Source of the DNA: CAYZAK01 sp964476445
GTDB taxonomy: Bacteria; CG03; SLGR01; JAGXOG01
DNA: 35,362 nt
Direction of reading: 5' to 3'
Assembly (NCBI GenBank): GCA_964476445.1
Contig: CAYZAK010000015.1
Location: forward strand, 1-35,362
The position numbers and the translations under genes are program-made. Below the pieces are notes generated by a model. That model did no database searches. It worked only from the letters and a program-made list of their open reading frames with translations, and was not told where the DNA came from. The stretch's first letter is position 1; the number at the start of each line of letters is the position of its first letter. Below, in pieces: positions 8,053 to 15,977 of the stretch.

Positions 8053-8597
8053 TAGAATTAATTTTAATATTAAAAATTATTGCGGCCATAATAGCCCTTG
8101 AATCTAAAAATCTCCTAGCTTCGATTATTTCTCTTGGAGGTGTGGGATTCGGTCTGGCTATTGTTATGCTTTTTTTAGCCGCGCCCGATGTAGCTATTGT
8201 TCAGATACTTGTGGAAGTTGTTCTTTTAATAATTTTAATAAGGTCAACTGTTAATAGAGACCGTACGGCCCCAAAAAGTCAGAAGGAATTTTTTGGATTG
8301 GTGGCCGGCGGGGTTTTACTCGGTATTTTACTGGTATTTGTAATACTCTCCATTCAAGATTTACCTGATTTTGGAAATAATTTAATTTTAAGAACAGACT
8401 CAGTTGTACCTTCGGTGGAATACCTTAAAGGAAGTTTAGAACAGACCGGAGCTCCCAATGTTGTAAACTCGGTAATTTTATCATACAGAGGCTACGATAC
8501 TTTAGGAGAGGCAACTGTGCTTTTTGCGGCTATAATAGGGGTGCTGGCTCTTTTAAGAAAATCGTCGCCGGATAAGAGGGTTAACGATGAAAAATAA
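8049..8597 (+). CDS. MbhD-MbhE fusion / MrpA C-terminal domain protein
   Basis: Membrane protein of 182 residues equivalent to the C-terminal part of MrpA. The first half is a DUF4040/MbhD domain (LESKNLLASIISLGGVGF and AAPDVAIVQILVEVVLLIIL). The second half is MbhE-like, with the signature GYDTLGEATVLFAAIIGVLALL. Mbh complexes have these as two proteins and Mrp as one large MrpA; here they are joined to each other but separate from the NuoL-like part. I place the start at 8049, where ATGA overlaps the preceding stop. An upstream in-frame ATG at 8004 would only add 15 non-conserved residues inside the previous gene. Confidence 0.85.
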   Translation: MIELILILKIIAAIIALESKNLLASIISLGGVGFGLAIVMLFLAAPDVAIVQILVEVVLLIILIRSTVNRDRTAPKSQKEFFGLVAGGVLLGILLVFVILSIQDLPDFGNNLILRTDSVVPSVEYLKGSLEQTGAPNVVNSVILSYRGYDTLGEATVLFAAIIGVLALLRKSSPDKRVNDEK

Positions 8598-9042
8598 AAA
8601 CGGAATGACAGAAATTGTCAAGACAGTAACTACTTTTATAGCAGCGTTTATTTTTATATACGGAGTAAATATTATATTATACGGTCATCTTTCTCCGGGA
8701 GGCGGTTTTGCCGGGGGGGTAATATTAGCGTTTTTGTTTATACTTTTATTTATAGTCTACGGTAAAAAAGAAGTTTTTAGGGAATTTAGTATTTTTAAGT
8801 CCCATGTACTGGAATCCGTGGGTTTTCTGGGACTTTTAATATTTTTAAGTTTACGGTTTTTTCTGGGCGGAGAATTTATGTTTGAATTATTAAATGGTAT
8901 ATATACGGGCCGGGGATTTCGTCTTTTTTCCGCCGGGCCCATGATAATTGAAAACCTGGTTATAGCTTTAAAAGTGGGGTTTTCGGTATTCATCGCATTT
9001 TCTGTTTTGGCATTATTTAGCCGGGAGACGGAAAATGATTAA
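8587..9042 (+). CDS. mrpB: Mrp antiporter subunit B (MnhB/MbhF-like)
   Basis: A 151-residue, four-helix membrane subunit of the Na+/H+ antiporter module. The family signature is YGHLSPGGGFAGGVILA at residues 32-48, followed by GYLGLL-like and FELLNGIYTGRGFRLFSAGPMIIENLVI segments. It overlaps the preceding gene by 11 bases, with GAGGGT about nine bases ahead of the ATG as ribosome-binding site. It is part of the unbroken antiporter block between the hydrogenase core and the NuoI-like subunit. Confidence 0.88.
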   Translation: MKNKNGMTEIVKTVTTFIAAFIFIYGVNIILYGHLSPGGGFAGGVILAFLFILLFIVYGKKEVFREFSIFKSHVLESVGFLGLLIFLSLRFFLGGEFMFELLNGIYTGRGFRLFSAGPMIIENLVIALKVGFSVFIAFSVLALFSRETEND

Positions 9043-9397
9043 CTTGCCTTTAACTTATAGTCTCTGTATGGTACTGTTTTTTATCGGTTTATACGGGATA
9101 GCAACTAAAAAGAATGCCATAAAAATCATTATTTCAATAATAATAATGCAGAATGCAGTTAACCTTTTCATTTTACTGGTTGGATATCAAAAAGACGGAA
9201 CGGCGCCCATAATAACCGAAGGGATGAGTGTAGAAAATTTTGTCGCCGGTTCTGTGGATCCACTTACCCAGGCTATGGTACTGACATCTATAGTTATAGG
9301 ACTTTCGATTATTGCTTTGATGGTGGCCATAGCTATCCGGATATACGACAGGTTTAAGACATTTGACGTATCGAAGATAAAGGATCTAAAAGGATGA
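9035..9397 (+). CDS. mrpC: Mrp antiporter subunit C (MnhC/MbhG, NuoK-like)
   Basis: A 120-residue NuoK-like three-helix membrane protein. The conserved part is the second helix, IIIMQNAVNLFILLVGYQ, followed by VDPLTQAMVLTSIVIGLSIIALMVAIAIRIY, which is diagnostic for MnhC. In complex I relatives its buried acidic and polar residues form part of the ion path. It overlaps mrpB by eight bases and mrpD by four (ATGA). Confidence 0.9.
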   Translation: MINLPLTYSLCMVLFFIGLYGIATKKNAIKIIISIIIMQNAVNLFILLVGYQKDGTAPIITEGMSVENFVAGSVDPLTQAMVLTSIVIGLSIIALMVAIAIRIYDRFKTFDVSKIKDLKG

Positions 9398-10890
9398 TTT
9401 TGCTACCCGCTACAGTTTTAATACCTTTGGCAGCAGCTTTTTGCGTTACTGTACTTGATCTAATTAATAAAGAATTTAATGAAGAATTAGCTCTGGAAAT
9501 AATCTCCGGAACGTCTATACTGGTTACTCTGATTATTTCTTTAGTTCTATTTGGTAATTACGGTATTTATAACATGGCCGGCTGGGAGTTTCCCCTGGGT
9601 ATAATTCTGGTCCTGGACGGGTTGACCGGCCCGGTTCTGGTAATAACAAATTTTGTGGCGTTGATGTGCATTATATTTTCGTATAATTATATAAAGAAAT
9701 ACGGGTCCAGAGAGAAATACTACGCGCTCTTTTTGCTGATGCTGACCGGAATGAATGGGGTTATAATAACCGGGGATATATTTAATCTTTATATTTTTCT
9801 GGAACTGGCTTCTATAGCTTCTTATGCTTTGGTGGGATACGGGACCCAAAGGGAAGAGATAGAGGCGACTTTTAAATATCTGGTTCTTTCCAGTATAGGT
9901 ACGGCCTTTATGCTTTTAGGGATAGGTCTTGTGTATGCCAATACGGCAAATCTTAACATGGCTTATATCGCTGAAATACTGGCCGCCGGCGGGCAAACTC
10001 CGGTCAGTATATACCTGGCCGCAATCCTTTTTATAGTTGGATTTTCCATAAAATCAGCCATTGTACCTTTTCACGCCTGGCTGCCCGACGCCCATTCTTC
10101 GGCCCCGGCGCCTATATCGGCTATGCTCAGCGGCGTACTGATAAAAACAATAGGAATTTATGCTTTTATAAGGGTTACCTATGTTATGCTGGGAATGAAT
10201 TCGGGCCCGGTTCCTCAAATTTTAAGAATTTTCGGTACAATGTCCATGGTAGCCGGCGTTCTGCTGGCTTTAGGACAGTGGGATTTTAAGAGACTTCTGG
10301 CCTATCATTCTATAAGCCAGATGGGATACATAGCTTTGGGGTTTGGATTGGCAACTCCCTTGGGCATTATAGGAGGATTATTTCATCTTCTAAATCATTC
10401 CGTTTTTAAATCCCTGTTATTTTTAAATTCCGGTGCCGTTGATTACCGGTTAAAAACCAGAAATTTAAAAAAGATGGGTGGCTTAAACCAGAAGATGCCG
10501 GTGACGGGAGCTACTTCCATGATAGCCTCCCTTTCTATTTCCGGGATCCCTCCGTTTAACGGCTTCTGGAGTAAGCTGGTAATAATTATTGCCGCATTTC
10601 AGGCCGGCCACCCGGTTCTTGCCGGCTGGGCGGTAATAGCAAGTATTTTGACTCTGGGATCTTTTATTAAACTCCAGAGATATGCTTTTATTGGAAACAT
10701 AAAAAAATCTCTTAAAAAAATCAAAGAAGTTACTTACAGTATGCAAATTCCTATGATAATACTGGCTTTAGCCTGTATTTTTATGGGAATTATATTTATA
10801 CCTGCAATTAGAGAAGAGGTGCTGGCACCCGCGGCGGAGCTTCTTCTTGACCCGTCAGGATATATAAAATTAGTCAGGGGGGGATTATGA
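9394..10890 (+). CDS. mrpD: Mrp antiporter subunit D (MnhD/MbhH-like)
   Basis: The second large antiporter-like subunit, 498 residues and about 14 hydrophobic helices. The family core is visible as GFSIKSAIVPFHAWLPDAHS (with the conserved lysine) and QWDFKRLLAYHSISQMGYIALG. An acidic residue in the fifth helix, IFLELASIASYALVGYG, matches the conserved glutamate of NuoL/M/N. The closest family is MnhD/MbhH, given its neighbours. With the protein encoded at 6277-8052 the complex has two independent ion channels, as in Mrp and Mbx, rather than one as in Mbh. Confidence 0.92.
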   Translation: MILLPATVLIPLAAAFCVTVLDLINKEFNEELALEIISGTSILVTLIISLVLFGNYGIYNMAGWEFPLGIILVLDGLTGPVLVITNFVALMCIIFSYNYIKKYGSREKYYALFLLMLTGMNGVIITGDIFNLYIFLELASIASYALVGYGTQREEIEATFKYLVLSSIGTAFMLLGIGLVYANTANLNMAYIAEILAAGGQTPVSIYLAAILFIVGFSIKSAIVPFHAWLPDAHSSAPAPISAMLSGVLIKTIGIYAFIRVTYVMLGMNSGPVPQILRIFGTMSMVAGVLLALGQWDFKRLLAYHSISQMGYIALGFGLATPLGIIGGLFHLLNHSVFKSLLFLNSGAVDYRLKTRNLKKMGGLNQKMPVTGATSMIASLSISGIPPFNGFWSKLVIIIAAFQAGHPVLAGWAVIASILTLGSFIKLQRYAFIGNIKKSLKKIKEVTYSMQIPMIILALACIFMGIIFIPAIREEVLAPAAELLLDPSGYIKLVRGGL

Positions 10891-11399
10891 TAAATAATAT
10901 AATTTATTATATAGCAACGTATATTATATGGCTGTTTTTGACCTGGCCGTTTAATCCTTTAAATTTACAGGATATAGTAGCGGGGCTGGTAGTTGCTTTT
11001 GTTGGGGTAATTGTTTTCAGTCCCCGTATCCAGAAAAAATATTCTAAAAAATCGCCGGCATCAAAATTTAAAGTTGAAAAACTGCTATGGGCGATACTAT
11101 ATGTTCCGATACTTATTTATTATATGATAGTTGCTAATTTTGATGTTCTTTACAGAATTATAAAAACGGAAAGGCTGATAAAACCGGGAATAGTTAAAGT
11201 TAATACAAAACTTAAAAATCCTCTGGCCCGGACAATTCTTTGTAATTCAATAACCCTTACCCCGGGAACTTTGACGGTGGATATAAAAGAGGAAGTAATT
11301 TATGTACACTGGGTAAATATAACTACTTCCAGTCCCCAGAAGGCTACCCAAAAAATTGCCGGAAGGTTTGAAAAGATTTTGAAGAAGGTATTCGAATGA
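10887..11399 (+). CDS. mrpE: Mrp antiporter subunit E (MnhE/MbhA-like)
   Basis: A 170-residue membrane protein with two to three N-terminal helices and a soluble C-terminal domain. Family features are TWPFNPLNLQDIVAGLVVA near residues 19-37, then LARTILCNSITLTPGTLTVD near 110-129 and VHWVNI. It is a structural subunit of the antiporter module with no cofactor. CAGGGGGG lies five bases before the ATG, and the start overlaps the mrpD stop (ATGA). Confidence 0.9.
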   Translation: MINNIIYYIATYIIWLFLTWPFNPLNLQDIVAGLVVAFVGVIVFSPRIQKKYSKKSPASKFKVEKLLWAILYVPILIYYMIVANFDVLYRIIKTERLIKPGIVKVNTKLKNPLARTILCNSITLTPGTLTVDIKEEVIYVHWVNITTSSPQKATQKIAGRFEKILKKVFE

Positions 11400-11656
11400 T
11401 AATAGATATATATTTTATAATACTGTTTATATGCTGTATTTTATGTGTGTACCGGATGGGCCGGGGCCCCACTGTGCCGGACCGGACCGTGGCTATAGAT
11501 ATGATAGGGACTATTGTAGTGGGGTTCAGCGCTCTGTTTACTTTAAAAACAGATACGGATTTTTATCTTAACATAGCTCTTTCATGGGCTCTTTTAAGTT
11601 TTATAGGTACAATAGCGCTGGCTAAGTATCTGGAAGGTAAAAATTTTGAGGAATAA
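11396..11656 (+). CDS. mrpF: Mrp antiporter subunit F (MnhF/MbhB-like)
   Basis: An 86-residue, three-helix membrane protein. The family signature RMGRGPTVPDRTVAIDMIG at residues 20-38 is followed by ALSWALLSFIGTIALAKYLEG. Small subunits F and G pack together beside MrpE in known Mrp and Mbh structures. The start overlaps the mrpE stop (ATGA), keeping the Mrp gene order E-F-G. Confidence 0.9.
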   Translation: MIIDIYFIILFICCILCVYRMGRGPTVPDRTVAIDMIGTIVVGFSALFTLKTDTDFYLNIALSWALLSFIGTIALAKYLEGKNFEE

Positions 11657-11671
11657 AATCTGGGAAATGAT

Positions 11672-12025
11672 ATGTATTATTTAGGAATAATAATTATAGG
11701 GATCGGAATATTTTTTGATCTGGCCGGGTGCGTGGGACTTATCCGATTTTCGGATGTATACAACCGGCTCCAGGCTGGTACAAAATGCGTAACCCTGGGC
11801 ACCTGTTCTATACTTTTTGGAATATTTATAATACACGGTTTTACTCCGGCGGGTACGAAGGCCCTCTTGGTGATGCTTTTTGTATTGATAACTTCTCCCA
11901 CCGGGGCTCATGCGCTGGCCCGGGGGGCCTACAGGTACGGCATTAGGTTGTGGAGCGGTTCTAAAAAAGATGAGTACGGCGAGGTGTTTGACCAGAGCGG
12001 GATGGAAAAACCCGGGGAAGAATAA
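11672..12025 (+). CDS. mrpG: Mrp antiporter subunit G (MnhG/MbhC-like)
   Basis: A 117-residue membrane protein with three helices. Family features are GCVGLIRFSDVYNRLQAGTKCVTLG at residues 20-44 (in MnhG: GxxGxxRxxDxYxRLHAxTKxxTLG) and ALLVMLFVLITSPTGAHALARGAYRYG. It closes the antiporter block. The 15-base gap to mrpF is the longest in the whole operon. GGGAA just upstream is a weak ribosome-binding site. Confidence 0.9.
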   Translation: MYYLGIIIIGIGIFFDLAGCVGLIRFSDVYNRLQAGTKCVTLGTCSILFGIFIIHGFTPAGTKALLVMLFVLITSPTGAHALARGAYRYGIRLWSGSKKDEYGEVFDQSGMEKPGEE

Positions 12026-12028
12026 ATT

Positions 12029-12640
12029 GTGAAACTGCCTAAACTGAGAGAATTAAAAGAAGCCCTGAAAGCTGTATTTTCCCCCCGGTACACTACAAAA
12101 TTCCCGGACGTTAAACATAAAGCGGCACCCGGGTTCAGGGGTACGCCCGTTCCCGACGAGGACTGGTGTATAGGTTGTGAGGCCTGTATGGAGGTTTGCC
12201 CGGCAGAGGCCATTGAAATAAATGATTCTACTAAAGAAGAGACCCGGAAAATTTTACGGCTTTACGACAGATGTATTTACTGCGGTCAGTGTGAAGAAAA
12301 ATGTCCTCGTCCCCAACCGGGTGTAAAACTTACCCGGGAATATGATATGGCTGGTTATTCTAGAGATGAAATGAATGTAATACAGGAATTTAAACTTATA
12401 GTTTGCAGTAAATGCGGGGAATCCGTAGCTACCGAGGACCAGCTTATTGCCACGGCCCGGAGGATGGGGCCGGCACTGGCCTCCGCAAATCCGGATTTAA
12501 TTCTGACTAGGCAGAACAAACGCGGATTTCCCCAGCCTCCGGTAAAAAAGCGGGAAGTTTTCTATAGGTCCGATATTCTCGAGTTTTTATGTCCCGCTTG
12601 CCGTCATAAGGTATATTCTCTGGAAGCCGGTAAAGAATAA
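12029..12640 (+). CDS. mbhN: NuoI/MbhN-like 2x[4Fe-4S] ferredoxin subunit of the hydrogenase
   Basis: Peripheral electron-entry subunit that likely accepts electrons from ferredoxin and passes them to the small subunit. In 203 residues there are two 4Fe-4S motifs, CIGCEACMEVCP (about 47-58) and CIYCGQCEEKCP (about 85-96). A C-terminal extension with CSKC and CPAC pairs may bind zinc, as in HycF/HyfH-type proteins. The start is GTG, three bases after mrpG. In archaeal mbh operons MbhN is also last, after the core genes. Here the Mrp block separates it from the core. Confidence 0.88.
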   Translation: MKLPKLRELKEALKAVFSPRYTTKFPDVKHKAAPGFRGTPVPDEDWCIGCEACMEVCPAEAIEINDSTKEETRKILRLYDRCIYCGQCEEKCPRPQPGVKLTREYDMAGYSRDEMNVIQEFKLIVCSKCGESVATEDQLIATARRMGPALASANPDLILTRQNKRGFPQPPVKKREVFYRSDILEFLCPACRHKVYSLEAGKE

Positions 12641-12654
12641 ATGTAAATATCTGT

Positions 12655-13110
12655 ATGGTACTTGAAAATATCTCCCCCAAAAAAAATATTATAGTGGCCG
12701 GAGTGGGAAATTTAATGCGTGGAGATGACGGAGTCGGTATATATACGGTTAAAAAACTTAAGAAAAAAGGGTTTAAACAGGTATATAACTGTCAAACAAC
12801 TCCCGAGAATTATCTGTCGAAAATTTGTCGTAACAGCCCGGATTTAGTTCTATTTATCGATGCTGTGGAGCTGGGGAAAACCCCCGGATACATAGATATC
12901 AAAAAGGCCAAAGAAGTATCTGCGGGATTTACCACTCACAATTCCGGATTGGACCTGGTGGCCGAGTTTATTCAAAATGACTGCGGGGCAGATATTTATG
13001 TAATTGCAGTTCAGCCTGAGAAACTTGAGGGAAACATGAGTGAAGAAGTTAAAACGGCCGGGGATAAAATAGCAAGTATCCTGGAGGAAAAATTATGCAT
13101 GAATCGGTAA
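12655..13110 (+). CDS. hycI: [NiFe]-hydrogenase C-terminal maturation endopeptidase (HycI/HyaD family)
   Basis: Nickel-dependent protease that removes the C-terminal extension of the large subunit once Ni is inserted. The 151 residues show GVGNLMRGDDGVG near 18-30 (aspartate Ni ligand), LFIDAVELG near 62-70 (second ligand) and TTHNSGLDL with the histidine ligand near 98-106. Its expected substrate is the 35-residue tail after R367 of the large subunit encoded at 5069-6277. The gene lies 14 bases downstream of the NuoI-like gene with no clear Shine-Dalgarno, and it overlaps hypA by 16 bases. Confidence 0.92.
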   Translation: MVLENISPKKNIIVAGVGNLMRGDDGVGIYTVKKLKKKGFKQVYNCQTTPENYLSKICRNSPDLVLFIDAVELGKTPGYIDIKKAKEVSAGFTTHNSGLDLVAEFIQNDCGADIYVIAVQPEKLEGNMSEEVKTAGDKIASILEEKLCMNR

Positions 13111-13412
13111 GAGCAAGAGAAATTGAGGATACCATATTAGAAAAAGCTAAAAAAAATAAAGTGAAAAAAATAAGTAAAGTGATAGTTAAAATCGGCCGCG
13201 GTGACGGCGAATCCTATGAAGATATTCGCCATATAATAGAGGATCACATGGAACTTAAAAATTTTAAAATAATAGAAGAAGATATTGTGCTAAAATGCAC
13301 CAGCTGCGGGGATACATACGCCGATATAGATACTCTCAGGTGTCCGGAATGTAATTCAGCCAGCTTTGATATTAAAAAAGGTATGGGATTTGAGGTAGTA
13401 TCGGTTGAATAG
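13095..13412 (+). CDS. hypA: Hydrogenase nickel-insertion protein HypA
   Basis: Nickel metallochaperone that delivers Ni to the large subunit precursor. The 105 residues match the family (about 113). The N-terminal MHES motif carries the invariant His2 nickel ligand. A structural zinc site is formed by two CxxC pairs, LKCTSCGD and LRCPECNS, in the C-terminal third. CTGGAGG lies eight bases before the ATG, a good Shine-Dalgarno inside the operon. Its usual GTPase partner HypB is not encoded in this window. Confidence 0.93.
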   Translation: MHESVRAREIEDTILEKAKKNKVKKISKVIVKIGRGDGESYEDIRHIIEDHMELKNFKIIEEDIVLKCTSCGDTYADIDTLRCPECNSASFDIKKGMGFEVVSVE

Positions 13413-15747
13413 GACCATTTTTATTAAAGGGACGGTCCAGGGAGTGGGATTCAGACCGTTTGTTTACCGGCTGGCTAAACAACTAGGCGTTAAGGGGGAG
13501 GTGAAAAATACGGGTACCGGGGTAAAAATCAAGGCGGGCGCTTCTTCAGAAATTTTGGATAATTTCATAACAAATATCAGAAAAAAATCACCGCCGTCAT
13601 CTTGTATAACCGAAATTAAAGTAAAAAAAAACGGAGTTAATAATTATAAAAGTTTCAACATAGTAAAAAGTTCGGGTCAGGCCGGTTCCGGACTTAACAT
13701 TCCCCCGGATATAGCTTTGTGTTCAAAATGCCGGGAAGACATAAAAAGCCCGGGTAATATAAGATTTGAATATCCGTTTACTACCTGTTTGAACTGCGGT
13801 CCGCGTTTTACGATGGTTGATAAACTTCCCTATGACCGAAAAAATACCCGGATGGAGGACTTTAAGATGTGTGACCGGTGTAAAGAAGAATACTCTAACG
13901 TAGATAACCGGCGCTATCACGCGCAGCCAGTATCCTGTCCTGAATGCGGTCCTGAATATAAGTATATAAAAAAAGGGGATTGTACCCCCGGAAGAAAAGG
14001 GGATTGTACCCCCGGAAGAAAAGGGGATTGTACCCCCGGAAGAAAAGGGGATTGTACCCCCGGGCCGGTCAAAAAAGCAGCTTACGATTTGAAAAAATCA
14101 GCCGTAATAGGTCTTAAAGGGTGGGGAGGATTTCATATAGTGGGTAACGCATTAAATACCGGGGTAATTGAAAAAATAAGGGAGTTAAAGAAAAGAAAAC
14201 ACAAACCCCTGGCCGTCATGGCCCGGGATATAGATAGAGCAAAAATACTGTGTAAAGTGGATAAAAATACCGCCACTGCTCTGAAAAGTTTCAGACGACC
14301 TATTTTACTCTTACCCAAAACTAAAATTAATAATAATATAGTGAAATTGATAGCTCCAAACAACCCGGCTATCGGAGTTATGCTACCTTATTCTGCCGTA
14401 CATTTTCTATTATTTAAGTATTCGAATTTAAAAGTACTGATATTTACCAGTTTAAATGAGCCCTCCCTTCCCACAGTCAAAAACTCATCTCGGGCCGTAC
14501 AAGTTTTTTCTGATCTTCCAGTGCTTGATCATAACTTGGAAATTTACAATCGTTGCGACGATTCAGTGCTTAAATCCACTACCGGCGGCGAGATTGTATT
14601 ACGGCGAAGCCGGGGACATGTTCCCCGGGGTATAGAAGTGCCTTTTAAAGGTAGAATTTTAGCTTCGGGAGCTTACCGGAATGTAAACGTATGTTTTACT
14701 AAAGGGAAAAAAGCGTATCCCTCACAGTATATAGGGACCGTAAATAATGATGTCAGTCAAAAAATTTATAAAAAAACAATCAGTAAATTAGATGATATCT
14801 GGAACTACAATTATAAGTATCTGGCCTGTGATTTACATCCGGGATACGGGACGTCAAAAGTTTTTAAAGAACTCTCCTCCGGGAAGAATTTACCACTTTA
14901 TAAAGTACAGCATCACCATGCCCATCTGGTAAGTTGCGCTGGAGAAAATAAGCTGGAGCCCGGAGGATATTTTATCGGAGCGGCTTTAGACGGTGCCGGG
15001 TACGGTTCGGATAAAAAAATATGGGGAGGAGAATTTATGAGTTTTTCCTATACCGGTTTTACCAGGTGGGGATGGTTTAAGAGAGTTCCTCTGCCCGGAG
15101 GGGATATAGCGGCCAGGGAACCCTGGCGCATGGCCATAAGTTATCTTAAGAAAGCCGGTCTTGACTGGCGGAAACTTGACCATTTAAAAAGTATGAAAGA
15201 TGGAAAAGCAGTGTCTAGGTTAATAGATAGTAATATAAATTGTCCCTTAACTTCTTCGGCGGGAAGATTATTTGACGCGGTCAGTTCCATTATCGGGTTG
15301 ATAGATTATAATACGTACCCGGCCCGTGGCCCCATAGCTCTTGAAAATGCGGTTGAGGAAAAATATCTTAATGAAAAATATGATTTTGGCATAATAGAAC
15401 ATAAAGATAAATTTATTATAGATACCCTGGATTTAATAAACGGGGTATTTAAAGATACATTGGCTGGATTGCCGGCGGGTAGAATAGGGGCCAGATTCCA
15501 TTCAACGGTCGCTTGTATGGTGGTAGAAGGCCTAAGATATTTAAGCGAAAGACAGGGGGTGTACAGAGCCTGTCTTTCCGGAGGGGTTTTTTGTAATTAT
15601 TATCTGGATGGTCTGGTCCAAAAAAAAGCAAAAGATTTCGGACTTAAAATATATACTCACAGCCGGGTTTCCCCGAATGATAACGGCATTTCTCTGGGGC
15701 AGTCAATTGTCGCAGGGATGATTGACAGCAAAGGAGAATACACTTAA
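13405..15747 (+). CDS. hypF: Carbamoyltransferase HypF, with an in-frame repeat insertion
   Basis: Makes the thiocarbamate on HypE from carbamoyl phosphate, the precursor of the CN ligands of the NiFe site. The 780 residues hold four parts: an acylphosphatase domain (VQGVGFRPF, residues 1-90); a double zinc finger (CxxC pairs in about 110-185, ending CPECGPEY); a YrdC-like domain from about 225; and a Kae1-like domain with VQHHHAHLVSC, LDGAGYG and SAGRLFDAVSS. Residues 190-220, between zinc finger and YrdC domain, are almost four copies of KGDCTPGR encoded by a 24-base tandem repeat. The start is TTG with GAGG ten bases upstream, overlapping hypA by eight bases. Confidence 0.95.
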   Translation: MNRTIFIKGTVQGVGFRPFVYRLAKQLGVKGEVKNTGTGVKIKAGASSEILDNFITNIRKKSPPSSCITEIKVKKNGVNNYKSFNIVKSSGQAGSGLNIPPDIALCSKCREDIKSPGNIRFEYPFTTCLNCGPRFTMVDKLPYDRKNTRMEDFKMCDRCKEEYSNVDNRRYHAQPVSCPECGPEYKYIKKGDCTPGRKGDCTPGRKGDCTPGRKGDCTPGPVKKAAYDLKKSAVIGLKGWGGFHIVGNALNTGVIEKIRELKKRKHKPLAVMARDIDRAKILCKVDKNTATALKSFRRPILLLPKTKINNNIVKLIAPNNPAIGVMLPYSAVHFLLFKYSNLKVLIFTSLNEPSLPTVKNSSRAVQVFSDLPVLDHNLEIYNRCDDSVLKSTTGGEIVLRRSRGHVPRGIEVPFKGRILASGAYRNVNVCFTKGKKAYPSQYIGTVNNDVSQKIYKKTISKLDDIWNYNYKYLACDLHPGYGTSKVFKELSSGKNLPLYKVQHHHAHLVSCAGENKLEPGGYFIGAALDGAGYGSDKKIWGGEFMSFSYTGFTRWGWFKRVPLPGGDIAAREPWRMAISYLKKAGLDWRKLDHLKSMKDGKAVSRLIDSNINCPLTSSAGRLFDAVSSIIGLIDYNTYPARGPIALENAVEEKYLNEKYDFGIIEHKDKFIIDTLDLINGVFKDTLAGLPAGRIGARFHSTVACMVVEGLRYLSERQGVYRACLSGGVFCNYYLDGLVQKKAKDFGLKIYTHSRVSPNDNGISLGQSIVAGMIDSKGEYT
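13971..14063 (+). repeat. 24-bp tandem repeat array within hypF (3.9 copies)
   Basis: Units begin at 13971, 13995, 14019 and 14043. The first three are identical and the fourth is identical over its 21 bases. Each unit carries GGGGATTGTACCCC, whose GGGG and CCCC arms can pair. The unit length is a multiple of three, so hypF stays open and encodes KGDCTPGR repeats. It occupies a poorly conserved linker. There are no unique spacers, so this is not a CRISPR array. Perfect identity suggests recent expansion by slippage. Confidence 0.95.
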
Positions 15748-15749
15748 AA

Positions 15750-15977
15750 ATGTGTCTAGCGGTACCGGTTAAAATAGTAAATATTGATCTCAAAAAAAAT
15801 AAAGCCATCGGGGAAGTCTCCGGCGTTAAACGGGAAGTGGATTTGGGGTTTTTAAAAAACATAAAAGAAGGCGACTACGTTCTGTTGCATGCCGGATTCG
15901 CCATACAGAAGATAAACGAGAAGGAAGCCGAAAAGTCTTTAAAAGTCTGGAAGGAAATGGAAGATATCTCATGGTAA
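15750..15977 (+). CDS. hypC: Hydrogenase maturation chaperone HypC
   Basis: Small chaperone of 75 residues that carries the Fe(CN)2CO unit together with HypD and delivers it to the large subunit. The N-terminal MCLAVP motif with the essential Cys2 is intact, followed by a small OB-fold body and a helical tail (KEAEKSLKVWKEME). AAAGGAG lies about 15 bases ahead of the ATG. It overlaps hypD by seven bases, fitting the known HypC-HypD complex. Confidence 0.95.
   Translation: MCLAVPVKIVNIDLKKNKAIGEVSGVKREVDLGFLKNIKEGDYVLLHAGFAIQKINEKEAEKSLKVWKEMEDISW

Noticed and set aside
6277..8597. MrpA interrupted by a frameshift
   Set aside because: The NuoL-like protein ends naturally after its last helix, and the next gene starts with an ATGA overlap like most junctions in this operon, so the split appears genuine.
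13971..14063. CRISPR-like array
   Set aside because: The repeats are directly adjacent without spacers and lie in frame inside hypF.
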